The notes under the pieces were generated by a model that ran no database searches, was not told the DNA's origin, and was given only the letters and a program-made list of their open reading frames with translations. Positions 23,046 through 36,919 of a stretch of 64,000 nucleotides of DNA are shown here, piece by piece. Position 1 is the stretch's first letter, and each line of letters opens with the position of its first letter. Source of the DNA: Phalacrocorax aristotelis (taxonomy: Eukaryota > Chordata > Aves > Suliformes > Phalacrocoracidae); contig NC_134277.1 in the NCBI RefSeq assembly GCF_949628215.1, positions 56,926,918-56,990,917 on the forward strand, given 5' to 3'. Made by a program: the position numbers and the translations under genes.

Positions 23046-25496
23046 ACACTTGTCTTGCAGCCAAATGCTGCCTTCAGTTGCATGGGTGTAAGTGAGGATA
23101 GGATTTATTTCATACAAGAATGTTTCTCAGATTGCTCTGACTGTAAAAATAAAGTGATTGGAGGGAGCTCCCCTTCTATTTTATCTTGAACCCTCTTTCC
23201 TCTGTGTGCAGAAACCAAATCCCCAGGGCAGAGCAGGATACATGTACCAAAAAGATTGCCCCCACTCTCTGTCTCTGTCTGGATTTGAGTTCATAAAGGC
23301 TCTTGCTGAGGGTTCACAGAAGTCAATGGAGAGACTTACAGTCATTTCAACAGCCATTTAGTAGGTTCACAATAGCCACAAAGTTGGGACAGTTTTATAG
23401 GTTTTATTTTTATTTTCTTAAATGAACTTTATAAAAAATACTTTTTTTGTCTATTTTGAGATTAAAGAATACACACAAAGCCATACTGCCAAAGGAGATC
23501 TTGCTCCTTTCCTTGGAAAGTGTATGGATTTGTGAAATAAGTGAGTGGAAAATCCTGATTTCTGTTTCTCATTCTGTCCCTGACTGGCCTTCGTAATCAT
23601 TTGCATCTGCAGAGCAGTTCTTGAACTTCCTGTTGCTTGGTTGTATTTAAAATTGGAGGTGCCATTTGAAATGGGAGATACAGTATGAAGGATGTTGCAT
23701 ACACACATGGAAAGGGGTAGTCCCTGTTCCTTAAGAGTTTATAATAATACATGGACAAGAGACAGTGGGGGCCAAATGGAACAATTTTCATCCCAAGTGA
23801 AAAGCTAATTTTACGGCATGGAGGGAACACTTCAATGCTTTCCTACTTAGAGAAGTCCCTCCACTGGAACCAGAATAATACTTACAAAAACATCCAACCC
23901 TTTGCACCAGCAAATGAGAAAACAGTATATATTCTGTCCAAGGAAGGGGGTTGCCTTTCCTGCTGTTGTTATCTAGCGATGGGACCCTGAGAGTCCTGTC
24001 CTGTTCAACAGCATGGTCAGAATATGAGTTGCAGCTCCACACGCTAGGTCCCTTTATCCCAGTCCTGAGCTGTGCAGTTTTAGACCACAGTGGCTTCAGT
24101 CAAGCTGATTAACTTTTCTCACTTAGACATGGCAATGGACATCTTTTATCATCTTCTCAGTTCTGACTGCTGCTGTTCTGCAGGGGTTATTTGAAAGTAT
24201 CCTTCAAAACATGCTTATTACTTCCACCCCTCAATAAAAGGAATACTTTAAGTGGGCTTAAAGGTGAAGGAGAAATGCAAATGTGAGTTAGAGACATCAT
24301 ACTCAGTCATGCCAATTTCATGCTTGGCACAGATGATGAATCTCTGTACTAATAATCGTGGAGGGACAGTGATGATATATGGTAGATTAAGAATACGTTG
24401 CAGGAGGGAACCCACTTTGCTCAGCCTGAATTTCTCTAGGACTCCCCAGACTCATGTCTTGAGTGGTACCTTTGCTATTTCTGCAAGAAATAGAGAGTAC
24501 ATATCCTCCTCCTTCAACTAGCCAGTGAAGTTCTTAAAGTGCTATACAGAGTGCTATGTAATTTGGTTTTCAAACCCAGGTTTAGGCAATAGTTTGCACT
24601 GTTGTGTAGTGTAAAACCTAGGTGCTATCCTTTCAAAATAGCTGGGCACATGAAATATGGTTCCAATAAAGATGGAGGTGTCAGGAATATAACATCTCCT
24701 TTCTAATACATATTCCTGTGCAAAAGTATGCCAGGAGAAAAGTTGAGGGTCTTTTTTTCTTATTTCACAGTCAGTCTTGGTTGTAAACACTTGAAACTAC
24801 ACTCTTCATTCCCCCGTTATATTATGTTTAAACACCATAAGCAGGGAACCATGTGTATTTTGCATCCTATCAGTGAATATCAGTTTTGGTCAGATGAATA
24901 AAGTAATGCTGTGGTAAATCCATAATTAAAAGCATATAGGGTTTGTTAATGAACTCATATAAACCAGGAGAACAATTTGCTTAGTGCAAGCCATCCCTTC
25001 AGATTCGTAAATCATGCACAACAGCCTGAAACATGAGCACACCGTGTATTATCTCCCCCAGCTCTGCCATATCTTGTGAGAGTTCTGAATTTTACTGAAG
25101 TTTTCTATCGTTTCAAAGTGTGTCAATTTCTTGGCTCACTAGGACAGGAATGTCTCATACAACCCAATTAGAGTTGTATCACCATCACTCCCTCACATTC
25201 TACTCCTGAACTTTTATTGCTTCCTCCGCCTGCGCATCCTTCGTTACCTTTGTCGTTTTCGTGGAGATTTCCAGAGTGTGAGCCTACACACCACGAGATG
25301 ACCTGAAAAGCCATGCCACACAAAGTGCTTAGTGATGTGTATGTTAGTCATCTGCCTTACTAAAAGTTACACTTATGCCAGTTGTTTGCAGATACCCTAG
25401 GATGCTCTTTTGCTTACTATAATTTCTCCTTTAGAGCTCTTAGTCACTTCTTAGTCAGACCACCCCCAAGGGAAAAACTCTCCCCCAGACTTCTCA
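23046..25496. other. Non-coding, no gene seen
   Basis: Unique sequence apart from the old-repeat scraps at 23318 and 23715. An octamer motif ATGCAAAT lies at 24275-24282. Confidence 0.7.
23715..23790 (+). repeat. Possible L3/MIR-type remnant
   Basis: GGTAGTCCCTGTTCCTTAAG, AGTTTATAATAAT, then ACATGGACAAGAGACAGTGG. This has the order of the old amniote repeat block AGTCCCTGCCC...GAGCTTACAATCTA...TAGACAAGACAGA. The length is short and the call is tentative. Confidence 0.33.
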
Positions 25497-25561
25497 TCTT
25501 TCTTTTTTTTTCTTTTTTTTCCTCTTTTTTTTTCCCTTTTTTTTTCTTTTTTTCCTTTCCT
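25497..25561 (+). repeat. 65-base pure polypyrimidine tract
   Basis: Only T and C for 65 bases, with T8-T9 runs split by C or CC. It is the longest pure pyrimidine tract in the window and a candidate triplex (H-DNA) former, although it lacks clear mirror symmetry. Confidence 0.9.
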
Positions 25562-28500
25562 AATGCAACCTCCAGAGTAAGCAGATTTCGTGAATGCACC
25601 TTGCAGCTTTGCATTAGTCAGAATGCTCTAACAAATCACATTATCTTTCCTGCTCTCCTTAGCTTTGGAGCAAGTGGGAAGGGTTTCAGTTTCTATTTCC
25701 AATGTCAGCTTCTAGACAGTGAAAATGAACATTACTGAATTCTCCTGCTATGGAATGAGAAATCAATCTCTCTTGTTTATGAAGAGTCCTTAGAGAAAGC
25801 AGGTGAAAATGAATCTGTTATGAACAACTGATTGCTTATTTTGCCATTGAAACCCTACTTTTAAAGCAACTATTTCAATAATATTAACATGTCTTCACTT
25901 CAAACCATGTAGCTCATCAAGTTCTCAGCATCTCTCCCCCCAGTCCACAGGCCAGTCCTTTTGCTGCAGGTCATCCTTCCCTCGCTCTGTGCTTAGAGCT
26001 CAGGCTTTGTGATGGCCGGTGCCCCACTTGCCCCTCACTGTGACACAGCCACACATTGATGGCTCTGCCGCCAGGTCATTCTGCCATCTTCCCCAGATGT
26101 CTTGGGATCACTACCACTGCCTGTCTCCCATTACAGTCATCCTTCTCTGAATCTGCTATATCAATTGCATCAAAGCAACAGGGAATAAATGTGTGTCCCC
26201 TCCAGAGCCTTAAACTTACAGTCATGGGGTGATTTTTCCTTTCAAGAAGAGGAAAGAATCTTAATAGCCTCTCCCATAAATATCCCAGAGTCTTTATGTA
26301 ACTTTTTCTAAAATTAAATTCATCCATGTTATGTCTATTCCTTTCCGATGTTTTCCTGATCGCGCGATGCAGTCCTTCCAGTGGAGACAACTGGTTTATA
26401 TTCCCTTGTGAGCAAAGTGGAAACTTGTTAATGAAAATGTCATCACAGCAAATGCTTTTAATTCTCTCGTAACCACAGGCAGCAGTATGTATAACATTCA
26501 CTTGCCAGCCCCCTGTATGCCTGTCCGTTGCAACTACTGCTTGCTCTGGGACAACTGCATGGTTCTCTCTCTACAGATGCTAGCAGAGGTCTTGGGTTTT
26601 CAAGGAAGTGTATTAATTTCATTGGCTAAATTTTGACCTGAAAAAACTTTCTGCCAATTGGTACCCAGTCAAATCCCTGGGAGCTCCTGATATGTGGGAG
26701 TAACTCCTTGCATTTCCACAGGTGCTATAAAAAATAAAACACCCAAGCAGTAGTGCTCTTTGTCCACATATGCTATTCAAATGTTGTAAGTATTTAGATG
26801 TGTTCTTACCCTCAAACATTTGGGTCCACTAGCATACTTAGAAATATCTGTATGGATCATCTCTGGGCCTGGAACCCTGTTCATCAAAACTTACAAGCAC
26901 GTACTTCAAAAGGAAGCCATGCTTAACTCAGTTCCCATGTCACAGGAGATGGATTAACACATAAAAGGTAGAAAACAAAACTGTCACAAGAATAGAATAA
27001 ATGCATAGTTCCATAGGGTGTATAGATGCAGTGCCCACTTGGTTTTGTGTGCATGCTCACTTACTTGTATGTGTAGTCACGTAGTTACTCTTAAGGCAGA
27101 AGCCTGCTGGCCAGAAGATGATGGACCTGAGAACAGAAAGAGAGTAGAAAGGTTTGAGAGGCTTATTTACCAAAAAATCCAAGCAGATCTCCAAGATGGA
27201 GATGGAAATAATGTACCAACATTTTTGTGCTCTGTAGGTTGTCGGAGGTGCGGCTACCAGATTTGCACCTCATCATTTAGTATCCTGCTGCTCAAATCTT
27301 TTTCCCAAAGCATATACCCTGTATTTACCACCAGATTAACCCCCGGTCTCCTGGTATGATATGCTGGCTGTTTTCTGGCAAATGCCATTTGAGTTGCCTT
27401 TTTCAATAGTTCACACCTCATTTTATACCCTCAGATGAATTGGTACCTTTTCAGTCCAGCTACTATTTTTAGTAGAAAATGTTTTCACTTATGGAGCCAA
27501 GGAGATGTGAAGTGAGAGTATTTACTAAAAAATCCATCTGTCCTTTTTTCCCTACTGAATTTTAGGATTTTTTTTCATGTGCCTTAATATGAGCTTCCTA
27601 CATACATACTCCTCCCTCTCACTGTTCTTAGGAGACCAATTTGGTGCAGAGCAGCATCAGTTCTGCAAAGGTGAACAAACAAGGCCTTCAACACAGTTAG
27701 AGAAACTCGGGAAGCCACCTCCAAAGGGCTGACCAAAGCAAAAGAAGTATTTTGTATTGCATGGGAGATAACAGTAGCTACACAGGATTACAGTTAAATC
27801 ATCTTTTATTTTTATTTTCAGGTGGCTGTTTAGCAGCAGCATCCCAGTGTAGTACTCTCAACTATCTCTATCATTCATTGAGGGTGTGAACCTGAAAAGG
27901 GTTGTTCCAAAGCAAAAATTATGTGATAGCCTTAAGTTAAGGATAGATAAGTGCACCAACTCCTCAAGCACTACCAAAAGTGCTTTAAGTACTTTTAATC
28001 ATTGTGCTGAAGATATTCAGTGGCTGAAAAGGGGGTTTTTATTGAGACAGCTTTTATCACATCAGGTCTAGCTCTTGTTTTGGAAGGAGTTATGATAACA
28101 CAAGTTTATACACTGCTATCAATGCTAACAGGATTGGGGACACTAAAACCTGTGAGAAATATTGTGTAATAACTGTGTAAATGTGAAAAAAATAGTGTAA
28201 ATATTTACAGATTTTTATGCCTTTCTGACTAGATTAAGATCTAAGATAAATGTGTGTAGTGATGGTATATGGCAGATGATAGAAAAGCAAAGATCTACAT
28301 GCAGTGTATGCTACCAATGAGTTCAATTAGTATGTACATTACCAAGTGTAACCTGAGCACAACAATAACAGGAAAATTAGGTTAAATATATAGGGAAAAC
28401 ATATAAAATGAGAAATTGCTCTAAATACTTTAAGCGTCTCCAGCTTCCCACACTTGAGCCAAGCTGCTTGTTTTCAGATCCAGAGAGATATATTGCTTAG

Positions 28501-30015
28501 TTTTACAAGATATAACCTGTTTAATATGTACATTTTCCCTGCTCTCCTCTGGACTATCTGAGCATCTTCCAGACAATAACAGATTTATCTCAACAATCAC
28601 TAAGAAATTTTTGTAAACCTGTTTTTACTGCTTATCATCAGGGATGCTTAAATCCTCATAGCTGCCATGGTTTTAACTGTACTTCTGAGTGCTATGAGCT
28701 AAAGCCACCAAGGGAGCTCTAATTTTTAGGTACCTTGGTACTATTGCCTCAACCTGGAGTTAGGTATCAAGGTTGTATGTGCTGCGAGTGAGAAGGATCT
28801 TCAAAGTGAGATTCACAACAACCAGCTTCAGTGATACAGCAGTAAATAAAAAGGGAGCAAATTTATGTGCATGGTGACTGGAAGTGGGCTGATACTCATG
28901 TATGAGGGGAGCTGGTAAACTCTGTGTGCATTTATTCCCAGCTACAAATGCAGCTGGAAGCTAACTGACTGTGATTAACACGGGTAAGAATGTCTCCCTC
29001 TTCAGGCTTAGGGCCTTTAATTCTGGACTGTAAGAAGGTACCTCCTTCCCTTTGGGTTTGGAGACATCTGAAGATGTTTTGGTGTTGGGTACTGGTAAAG
29101 ATCAGACTACAGCCTCTTATGAGTGGCACTAGTTTCCACTCCTTTATCAAGGTGAAAAGCAAAATAACTTGGGTCTCCCCTATGCCAGTTAGTTTCTTAC
29201 TAGTTTCTGGTGCACAAAAGACAGTATTAGCAGAAATAGTATTTTAAGAAATAAGGGAGTAGTCCAAGGCAGGAGTCAGGCTTGTGAGTCAAGTACCTAA
29301 ATAATTTGAAGTCAAAGAAATGAAGCAACTCTTCCCAATCTTTAGTGTTTCCCATTGATTAATATGCTGGTACCCTTTGCTGGGCACAGCGGGTACTGCT
29401 TGTGCTTCTGGTTTTGAAAGAGAGCAGACTCTTGATTTAAAATAACTCCTTGGAACAAAAACTTTTAGGTTCTTCTAAAAAGTTCAACTATAACAAGGAT
29501 ATTTGATAGACTGTATTTGGGCTAGCTGAAAAACACTAGGCCTTTCCCATGAGAAGAAACAAACATTTTGTGTCTAGTTCAACAATATTCACTGCCTTTT
29601 CTTTCCCTTCTTCTGGGAGAGAAGTTAAAGCAAGGATATGTGTGTGGAAGCAGGAGAGGAGGAAGGGCTCCTCCTTCAAAGGGAAAGGAAATCTTTGGAG
29701 TGCGAAGTACAAAAGGGTGTAAAATCCCACTAATAATAACCATACTTTTGGTACCGATGTTAATATCACACATTTTTTTACACTGTGGTCTCTGGGACTA
29801 CCGCCCCCCACAAGGGTTGGTGCAAAGGCAGGCGTGTGTTGGGTTAGAGCTTTGGTGGTCCATGACAATGAAATGCAAGTAAAGGCTCTGGGTTTCCTGT
29901 GCTGGTTCTCTTTCTCTATGTACTTAAACCACCCAGCCATGGCGAATAAATAGGCAGTTAGAGCGTGGGTATGTAGCTGGCAGCCTAAGAAAGGATTTTA
30001 ATGAGAAAGAGTACC
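25562..30015. other. Non-coding, no supported gene
   Basis: The most coding-like stretch is 26076-26501 on the minus strand: 141 open codons and a CpG-rich palindrome ATCGCGCGAT at 26359-26368. I do not recognise the peptide. The rest is unique AT-rich sequence. Confidence 0.6.
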
Positions 30016-30061
30016 CACTCCACCTCCTCCTCCTCATCTTCCTCCCATTTTCCCCCTTTTT
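30016..30061 (+). repeat. CT-rich tract
   Basis: CCTCCTCCTCCTC-type triplets run into TTTTCCCCCTTTTTAG. It ends in an AG that looks like a splice acceptor, but no supported exon follows. Confidence 0.7.
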
Positions 30062-33000
30062 AGAATGAAATTGCAAGAATCTTCATTAGGGGGACAGCTG
30101 AGAAAAGATGTTCTTCATTTATCGGAGTCTTTGCTACTTCTCCAGTGTTTTCTGTTGTCAGGCACTCAGGCCACATCCTGGCTCAATTTCCTGCTACACA
30201 GGAGTGCTCTTCCAGCCGTGCTGCTCCCAGGGCAAGGCGCCCGAGTCCCTTACCTTTCCACCATCAGCCAAACCCTATCTCCCCTTTCGATTACAACACT
30301 CCTTTTTAACTCACAATTACGTTCCTTCTTCCCCCCCTCTCCCCATGGAAACATATTCTAGAGTTGGTTGGAAGAATCTGCATGAATTGGCCCCCCAGGA
30401 TCTTGTATCTCCTGTTTCAAGACAGTGTGCTGCAGGAGCTCTGCCCCCCCCGCCCCGCATTTCCTTGTGGCAGTAAATGGTACTTTACACTGTAGCTCAG
30501 GATGCTTTCTTTTCCCTGCGTAGCTGAGAGTGTTATTGATAAGACTCAGTTCTCTGTTGTCTAAGGACCATCTGTTACTGGAAGAGGCAAATAGTTTGCA
30601 TTTTTGGTGATAATTTGTTCTATGAGAAAAGGCGACTGCTGAAATAAATTGATGGCTCAGTCCTGGAAAAGTGACTTTAATGATAAACTCTGTCACCACA
30701 TTTGGTATTAAATGTCATTAAATGCCATTACGGTGAGAGTCACAGTGACAAGGTCCAGGACTGGGTAGGCAGGGATCACTTTTTTAATTGGTGAGTTTTC
30801 TCTAGTAGCAAAAGGTCATTTGAGAACATGCATTTAATGGATTAGAGAAGCTTCTCAGGCATCAGTCCTGGGTCTCACCACATTCTTGAGCTGGGTGCCA
30901 AAATGATGCCAGTTGACACACTGCTGTGTTTTTTTTTCTTTATTTTTCCATGCCACAGTGAGGGGTGTGTAAGTCGGTGCTGAAACACATCTGTGAGGTC
31001 CTGTTAGAAAGCTTGTACTACCTGTTCCTGAGTTGAACTGGTTTTGGACTCAGCTAAGAACTGTGCTTTTCATACAAGTGCTGACTTTACCATGAACTGT
31101 CAAATGAAGAAAGGAAAAACTGCTACAGAGTTTAGTAAATATTTAACTCCCAAGGTGGGTCGTCTTTTTCTACGGGTGCTTGTGCTTGCCATCAATTCCA
31201 GTCATTGATGGAAAAGCTCACCCCACAGCCCTGCATAGAAGGAGGTGCTGTATTGAGGGAGGAACTGGCAAGTTAAGCAAGTATAACAAGCAAAGATGAC
31301 TTGTCCAAGTGATTTTGTCTTTGAATCAAGAGAGGAACTGAGGCTCCCAGGCTCTCCAAGAGCTGTATTTGTTAAACCAGCAATTCCCGAATGTGGCCAC
31401 CAGGGACTTTGTGTGCAACCACCGTGTAAAAACTCACTTTTTATTACTCTGTTGTGTGTCTGGCAACTGTGACCACTGTGAATGTGCTGTGGCTACATGT
31501 ATGACCACAAATTAATCTGAGAGCTCTTGAGTCAAGGGCTGTTTTTCTACTGCTCTCCTTTGGAACTGTTGTGGGCTATCATGTGCTGAAGTGATCATAG
31601 GTATTTAAAAAAAATTACTGCTAAACAGCTATCTTGGAAAGTTCAAAAATATATTGAGTCACCTCTAATCAGACTATATTGTAGCCTGATCTATTGCTAT
31701 GTTTAGGATTATACTTTGAAACTGGCTGCAGTAACAGGTGGTTAAAGGGTGTCATTTTTAGCTGTTGTTCCTAAATCTTTCTGTTTAGGTAGCTGGCAGT
31801 AAAGGTTTTCTATGAGTAAATGGAGCATTTGTACATGCTTTTAGGTTATAGGCTTGAATTTCCATGGCTAGTCCAAAGGAAAATACCAACAGCTGAGCTG
31901 TAAGTACTGGAAATATGACATTTATAATAGGCATATTGATGCAGTCTTAGCTCTGGTAAGCAGCAGGGTGGGAGCTGTATTAGCACAGTCTACAGGAATA
32001 GGAGCCAATGAGAATGAAACTTTCCTGTTTGCTAATCTTCCAATAAGTGAATTCCTGAAGATTCTATCTTCTGACTTATCTTTAATGCTTTAACAGAGGT
32101 TCTTTGTGCTAGTGCTGGAAGATAAAACACAGAGGCACATTCAACATGAAAGGTTCTTTTATTGCTGTGACGTCTCTTTAAAAAGTTAGGCTTTGCGGTA
32201 GGTTGAGTATTCTGGTTAAGGTGAGGCTTATGGTACCTGCTAGTTCTGTGAGGGTCCTACAAGCAAAGAGTATTTAAACCTTCTGTTACCATGAACATTT
32301 TTACCTATTCTGGTGGCTTTGACCATTTTGGATATTAACATTTTTAAGAAAGTGCAATTACTATGTGACATCAAGCCATATTAGCCCAATCTCATCTTTG
32401 ACAGGAGCCATGCCCTTTACAAGAAGATGTAAGAAACCATGTAGTTAATGCCACAGGTAACCAATAAAATAAGTTAGTGTGTTTTCTTAATCCCACCTGG
32501 AGTGGGGCCAAGCAGACGATAGTCCCCTGTGGAGTGGCTAAGAAGAGGGGCTAGCTGAGAGCATGCACAAAATATTCTTATTGATTTTTTTTTCTTGAAT
32601 CAAAGATGAATTTTTGCTTACTATAATTGATTTAAAATGTTACTTGTGTTTCCCAATTAGAGAAGGCTTCCATAGGATGACAGCCTATCATGCATCCAGT
32701 GTGTAACAAGTGTCCTTGTGTAAGTGGTGGTGAGGTAATTCAAGGGTGTTTACTCTTAAGTGAAAGAATAATAAGCTATAACACATCTATAATGTGTTGA
32801 TAGCATTCACGGGGGTGGTTACTAAGGAGCAGCTGATCTGAGAGAATTTGTTCTTGCGTCCATAATCCCTATCATGATAATGCTGGGAAAAGTGGGTATA
32901 GTGCCACTCTCCTTAGTATTTGACAGTGAGCATATGCTACACTGTCTTTTCCCTAAATGAATCCTGAGAATTAGTATAACTGTCTCAGATTCGGTGCCAT

Positions 33001-34549
33001 TTGCATCTGGGTACCTAAGAAAGAAGAATATTAAAGCAGCCTCTCTTGCCCTCATTTGGCCCCATGTACACCACGAATATACACATTGACATAGGCTCTA
33101 ACTATGTGACCACATGCCACCTTTTTTCTCCTACATCTCTGCCTTGTTGAGTGCAAATGACTGGCTTGGCAAATTATATGGTAAGGGAACAAGACAGAAA
33201 GAAGCGTGCAGCATTTAAGACTGTAAGAGGGCATACCATTCAGCATCCTTTTATAATGCCAGTGTAGAGTTCCCAGCTACAATGTAAGCAAGGCCATTTC
33301 TGCCTGTAGAATGAATGACATAAAGGAAAGAGCCATGCTGAGCCCACAAGTCACCATCTATGACTTTACAGCAAGACAAAATGTGATCGTTTTCACCTAG
33401 TAGCACTTTGCTACATGCTAAATATAGTAGTATGATGGTAGCATGTTTTGTACTGGTGTAAAAGGTTCATGGTGAATCTCGCACTTGTGCTTCTGGCCCT
33501 GCTTCTTCCAGTAGGCTTAAGAAAGGTCTTCTTCATGCACATATGCAGTATAGATCTAAGGAAGGGGGACAAACTGTGCTAGAATATCACCATTGATATG
33601 CTTCTGCTTGAGATCCCTGCTCGTAGGTCCTGGACAAAAGCAAAGGGTTTGGCCTTTATACATTTTGATCACAAGCATGATTACCTTTTTTTTTAGAGCT
33701 CCTTCTAATTTGTACAGGACGTTTGGCAAACTACAGAGCTCTCCTACGTAATTTGGACTGAGAGACAATTGCTGATCTAGTCAGGAAAGAGATAAGATTT
33801 GGTATGGGAGAGGATATAACAAACTGGATCAAAACTACTGGCAAAGCTTTGAGTAGAAGCTAGCACAGCATCTGCTTCTACTATATTGACTTTAGTCGGT
33901 GATATCAGGTTTTTCCCCTCCCCCCTCCCCTTCCATGAGAACTGAGTTTATACACAAAGCTTAAAAGAAAAGTGGTAGGGGAATTTGCAAACACTCTCCC
34001 TGTGTATAACTGGTGTTAATAATGTATAAATTCAATAAGCATCAGATTTAATCCTCTATCTCCTCAGAAAACAATAAGGGAAAAATGATACGGAAGGTTG
34101 TCAGCCTACATTTCAAGTTGGCTTTGAAATGAGTTAGCAGCAGTAGAAAATCCCCCTCATCTCCAAGTGTTTCCAAGAGTTTTGTTATCAAGGATAATCA
34201 TTTTTGGGGAAAAAAAGAAAAACATATGCCACATGCAATATGCTCTCAAGATCACTGATCAAAAATACTGTCACTGCATTATAGAGTCTACTTAATGTAT
34301 GCTTTACACAATATAGCTACTGTAAAACCCAAAGGTATGAATTTGAGAATGTTTTGAGAGTAATCCAGAAAATATCATTTGAAATAAAGACTGTAAATGT
34401 TTTAATATATTTAATTGCATGCAGTAGACTCCAGTAATAATACTGGGATCTGACTTAACAATTGATGGTGAATGATTTATTCAACACATTTTACTACTAC
34501 TCCTGCCACGGAGTGGCCCTGACCAAAAGCAAACAAAGCACCTTGTTGG
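30062..34549. other. Non-coding, no gene seen
   Basis: Holds C-rich tracts near 30325 and 30443 and the L3-like scrap at 31294. From 30700 to 32800 there is no open frame of 60 codons at all on either strand. Confidence 0.75.
31294..31380 (+). repeat. Possible L3/MIR-type remnant
   Basis: GATGACTTGTCCAAG, followed by GAGAGGAACTGAGGCTCCCA, then a final TTGTTAAACCA, resembles the ACTTGCCCAAGG... GCAGAGCTG...CTCCCAGTCC...ACTAGACCA tail of old amniote L3/MIR elements. Divergence is high. Confidence 0.3.
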
Positions 34550-34825
34550 CACTTATGCAGTGTTTTCCATGCTCAGAGCACTGGAAAAATATTAATTAAT
34601 TTTCATGACGCTGCTGTTATAGATATGTTACATTAATACTGACTGAGATTGGAGGTTGCATTGTACCTGGCAATGTACGTTGAAATACCAACACCTAGAT
34701 CAGCCTCTGAAGGATTTAAAAGTGGACCAAACAGACAGAGGTCATTGGTAAGATGCCTCATCAGTGCTGTCAAGTGACTTGTCAAAGGTGGCATAGTATA
34801 TCTAGTGGTAGATTTATGCTTTGCC
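34550..34825 (+). repeat. Possible L3/CR1-related 3' end remnant
   Basis: The left part (CAGTGTTTTCCATGCTCAGA, GCACTGGAAAAATATTAATT, AATTTTCATGACGC) follows the usual L3/MIR1_Amn 3' region: TTTCCATC, AGAGCACTTTACAAA, CATTAATTAAT, CTCACAAC. The right part (AAGTGACTTGTCAAAGGTGG near 34775) fits the GTGACTTGCCCAAGGTCAC block of the same region. About 110 bp of unrelated sequence lies between them. Confidence 0.4.
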
Positions 34826-36902
34826 ACCACCCATTAACTAAATGAGAGAAATTTTGCTGCGAAATGAAAAATTTGGGTATGTAGCTAATTTTTCAACAAG
34901 TTCCAAGTAATCTAAGACAGTATTTTAAATTTCAGAGGAAATGTTCTTCAGATAATATGCCTGTTATCTGGAAGATGACTTAGCCTGAGAGCAGTATAAT
35001 ATTTTACATAAAAAATATACCTCTCTACGTATGCATGATTTACACAGGCTCTTTCCAGGCTGATATACCTCTTGGAAGTAAGAGTGAGAAGGTGATGACC
35101 ATTTGGTGCACAGCTAGATGGGAAACAGCTCCATGTTGTCAGGAGGAGCTCGAAGGCAGGAACAATGCGTGAAAGACACCAGAAAGATCTTGGGGAGTAA
35201 TTTTAGGCAAGCGGGCAGGGAGCACAAATAAGAGAGAAGAGGGATAAAGGCAGAAGTGGAGATTACCATGGAAGCGTGAGAAAATTCCTCCAAGTATAGA
35301 AAAGCCTACAGAAGGATTTGAAAAGAAGAATGTGATTAGATGGTTGGGGGAGGAGGGTGATTTTTTTTTAGCAGAATAATTGGTACTATTGAGTGAAAAA
35401 GAAGGAAGGGAGGCAATAGTAGCTAATCAATTCTAGAGATGGCAGAATATAATACAAGGAATGGCAGCAGTTTTGAAAGAAAATCTTTGGAGGAAGCAAG
35501 ACATTTTGGACACAAATGATTATCAAGGGAAGAACCCAAAATTTACAGGTGCTTCCGTATCTGTAAATCGCAGAGATTTCCTTTAAAACTTACTGTACAG
35601 AAACAGCAGTTGTAGAAGAGAATCAGACTAAACGTTTTGAGCAGCTAGTGAGCAATCAGCAGGATCTTCATATTCTCAGGACTGCTGCCATTTGTCCAGT
35701 GATCAAAATTGGAATTTCAAAGGAATAGTTTAGCTGCCTTTCCTATGGAAGAATATAATTTTTCCTTGCTTAATAGTTTCTAAGGATGTCAGCCTGATTT
35801 GTAGCCGAAGTATTGAGCCTTGGCTAGAAGGAAGTTGTGTTACTCTCATGCGTTAGCAGCAGCATGTGCAAGAGTCAGACCATGTTATGCTAGTGTTTCT
35901 GTTCAGGAGTTGTTAACTCAGACACGTAGCTGGCTTTCCATAACCAGTCAACTTGTCTGTGTTTTCAAGGAGGGAGAAGGGGAAATGTGGCATGTAAAAC
36001 ATGTAGGCAAAAATATCTGGCAAATCATACTGAGAATATCCATGCTGTGTGTAGACCGCAGAACTGCTCCACCTGCACTCAACTGGCGGATGCTGCTGCG
36101 TCCAAGTGCAACACACGGGAACCTTACACCAACATGCACACACACGCACAACCACGAAACCATGGTGTGGTGCAGCTTGTAAAGGGATCCCTCAGCAGTC
36201 ATCACCTGACAAGGGCTGCAGCTTGAGATTAGCAGGGTCACCCGGGCGGGGTGGGTTTGTGTAGTGCAACAGCCTTGAAACACATTTGTACAGTTAAAAC
36301 AGCACCTCGGTGACAGTGCACATAAATTTTAATCAGCTCACTTCATCTGGGCAATGGACAAAGATAATATGCTGGAAGGAGAGGGAGAGCGAGACAAAGA
36401 GGGCAAGGGAGCAAGAACTCTGTTTGCTGCAATAGATATTAAATTTCAGGTCTCAAGAGGGAAGTGTGAAAACAAAGAAAACATATTATAAGAAGTCGCA
36501 AAGGGTATGCCCTGGCAGTAAATCATTCCTAAATGACAAATGCGCACGGGGACGTATTCTTTAATCACACCCTTTAGCAGGTTGGCATCCTTACTAGTTC
36601 GTCTGAAGGTGGGGGCCAGTGGGGGGGCAGGCCCCGGCTGGGCCAGCACAGCCTGACTGATCGCAGCACAGCTGCATTTTCTCAAGACCTGCGTCGTTCT
36701 TGAGAACCGGAAAAAGTCCTTTTGAGCCCTGGGCTGATACGCTGTACCATCTTTTGTGCAGCTGTAATTTTGACAGGGGGAGCCAATTTGAACTTCTGTA
36801 ATCCTCAGCTCCAGACACCTCCAACGCCTGAGACTGTGTGTGTGTTTTTTTTTCCAAAGGTTTTTCAGCTGTGCTCTTGAGAAAGTCACTCCATCCAAAG
36901 AA
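34826..36902. other. Non-coding, no gene seen
   Basis: Mostly unique. 36050-36270 and 36590-36720 are GC-richer, with some CpG, but are too short and weak for a CpG island; overlapping frames on both strands follow that composition. Confidence 0.7.
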
Positions 36903-36919
36903 GGGGGGGGGGGGGGGGG
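36903..36919 (+). repeat. Homopolymer G17
   Basis: Seventeen consecutive G, followed by GAGAGAAAAAA after a single A. It is the longest G-run here and a likely site of length variation and sequencing error. Confidence 0.9.

Noticed and set aside
36050..36270. CpG island or promoter
   Set aside because: Too short, with too few CpGs; flanking DNA is ordinary.
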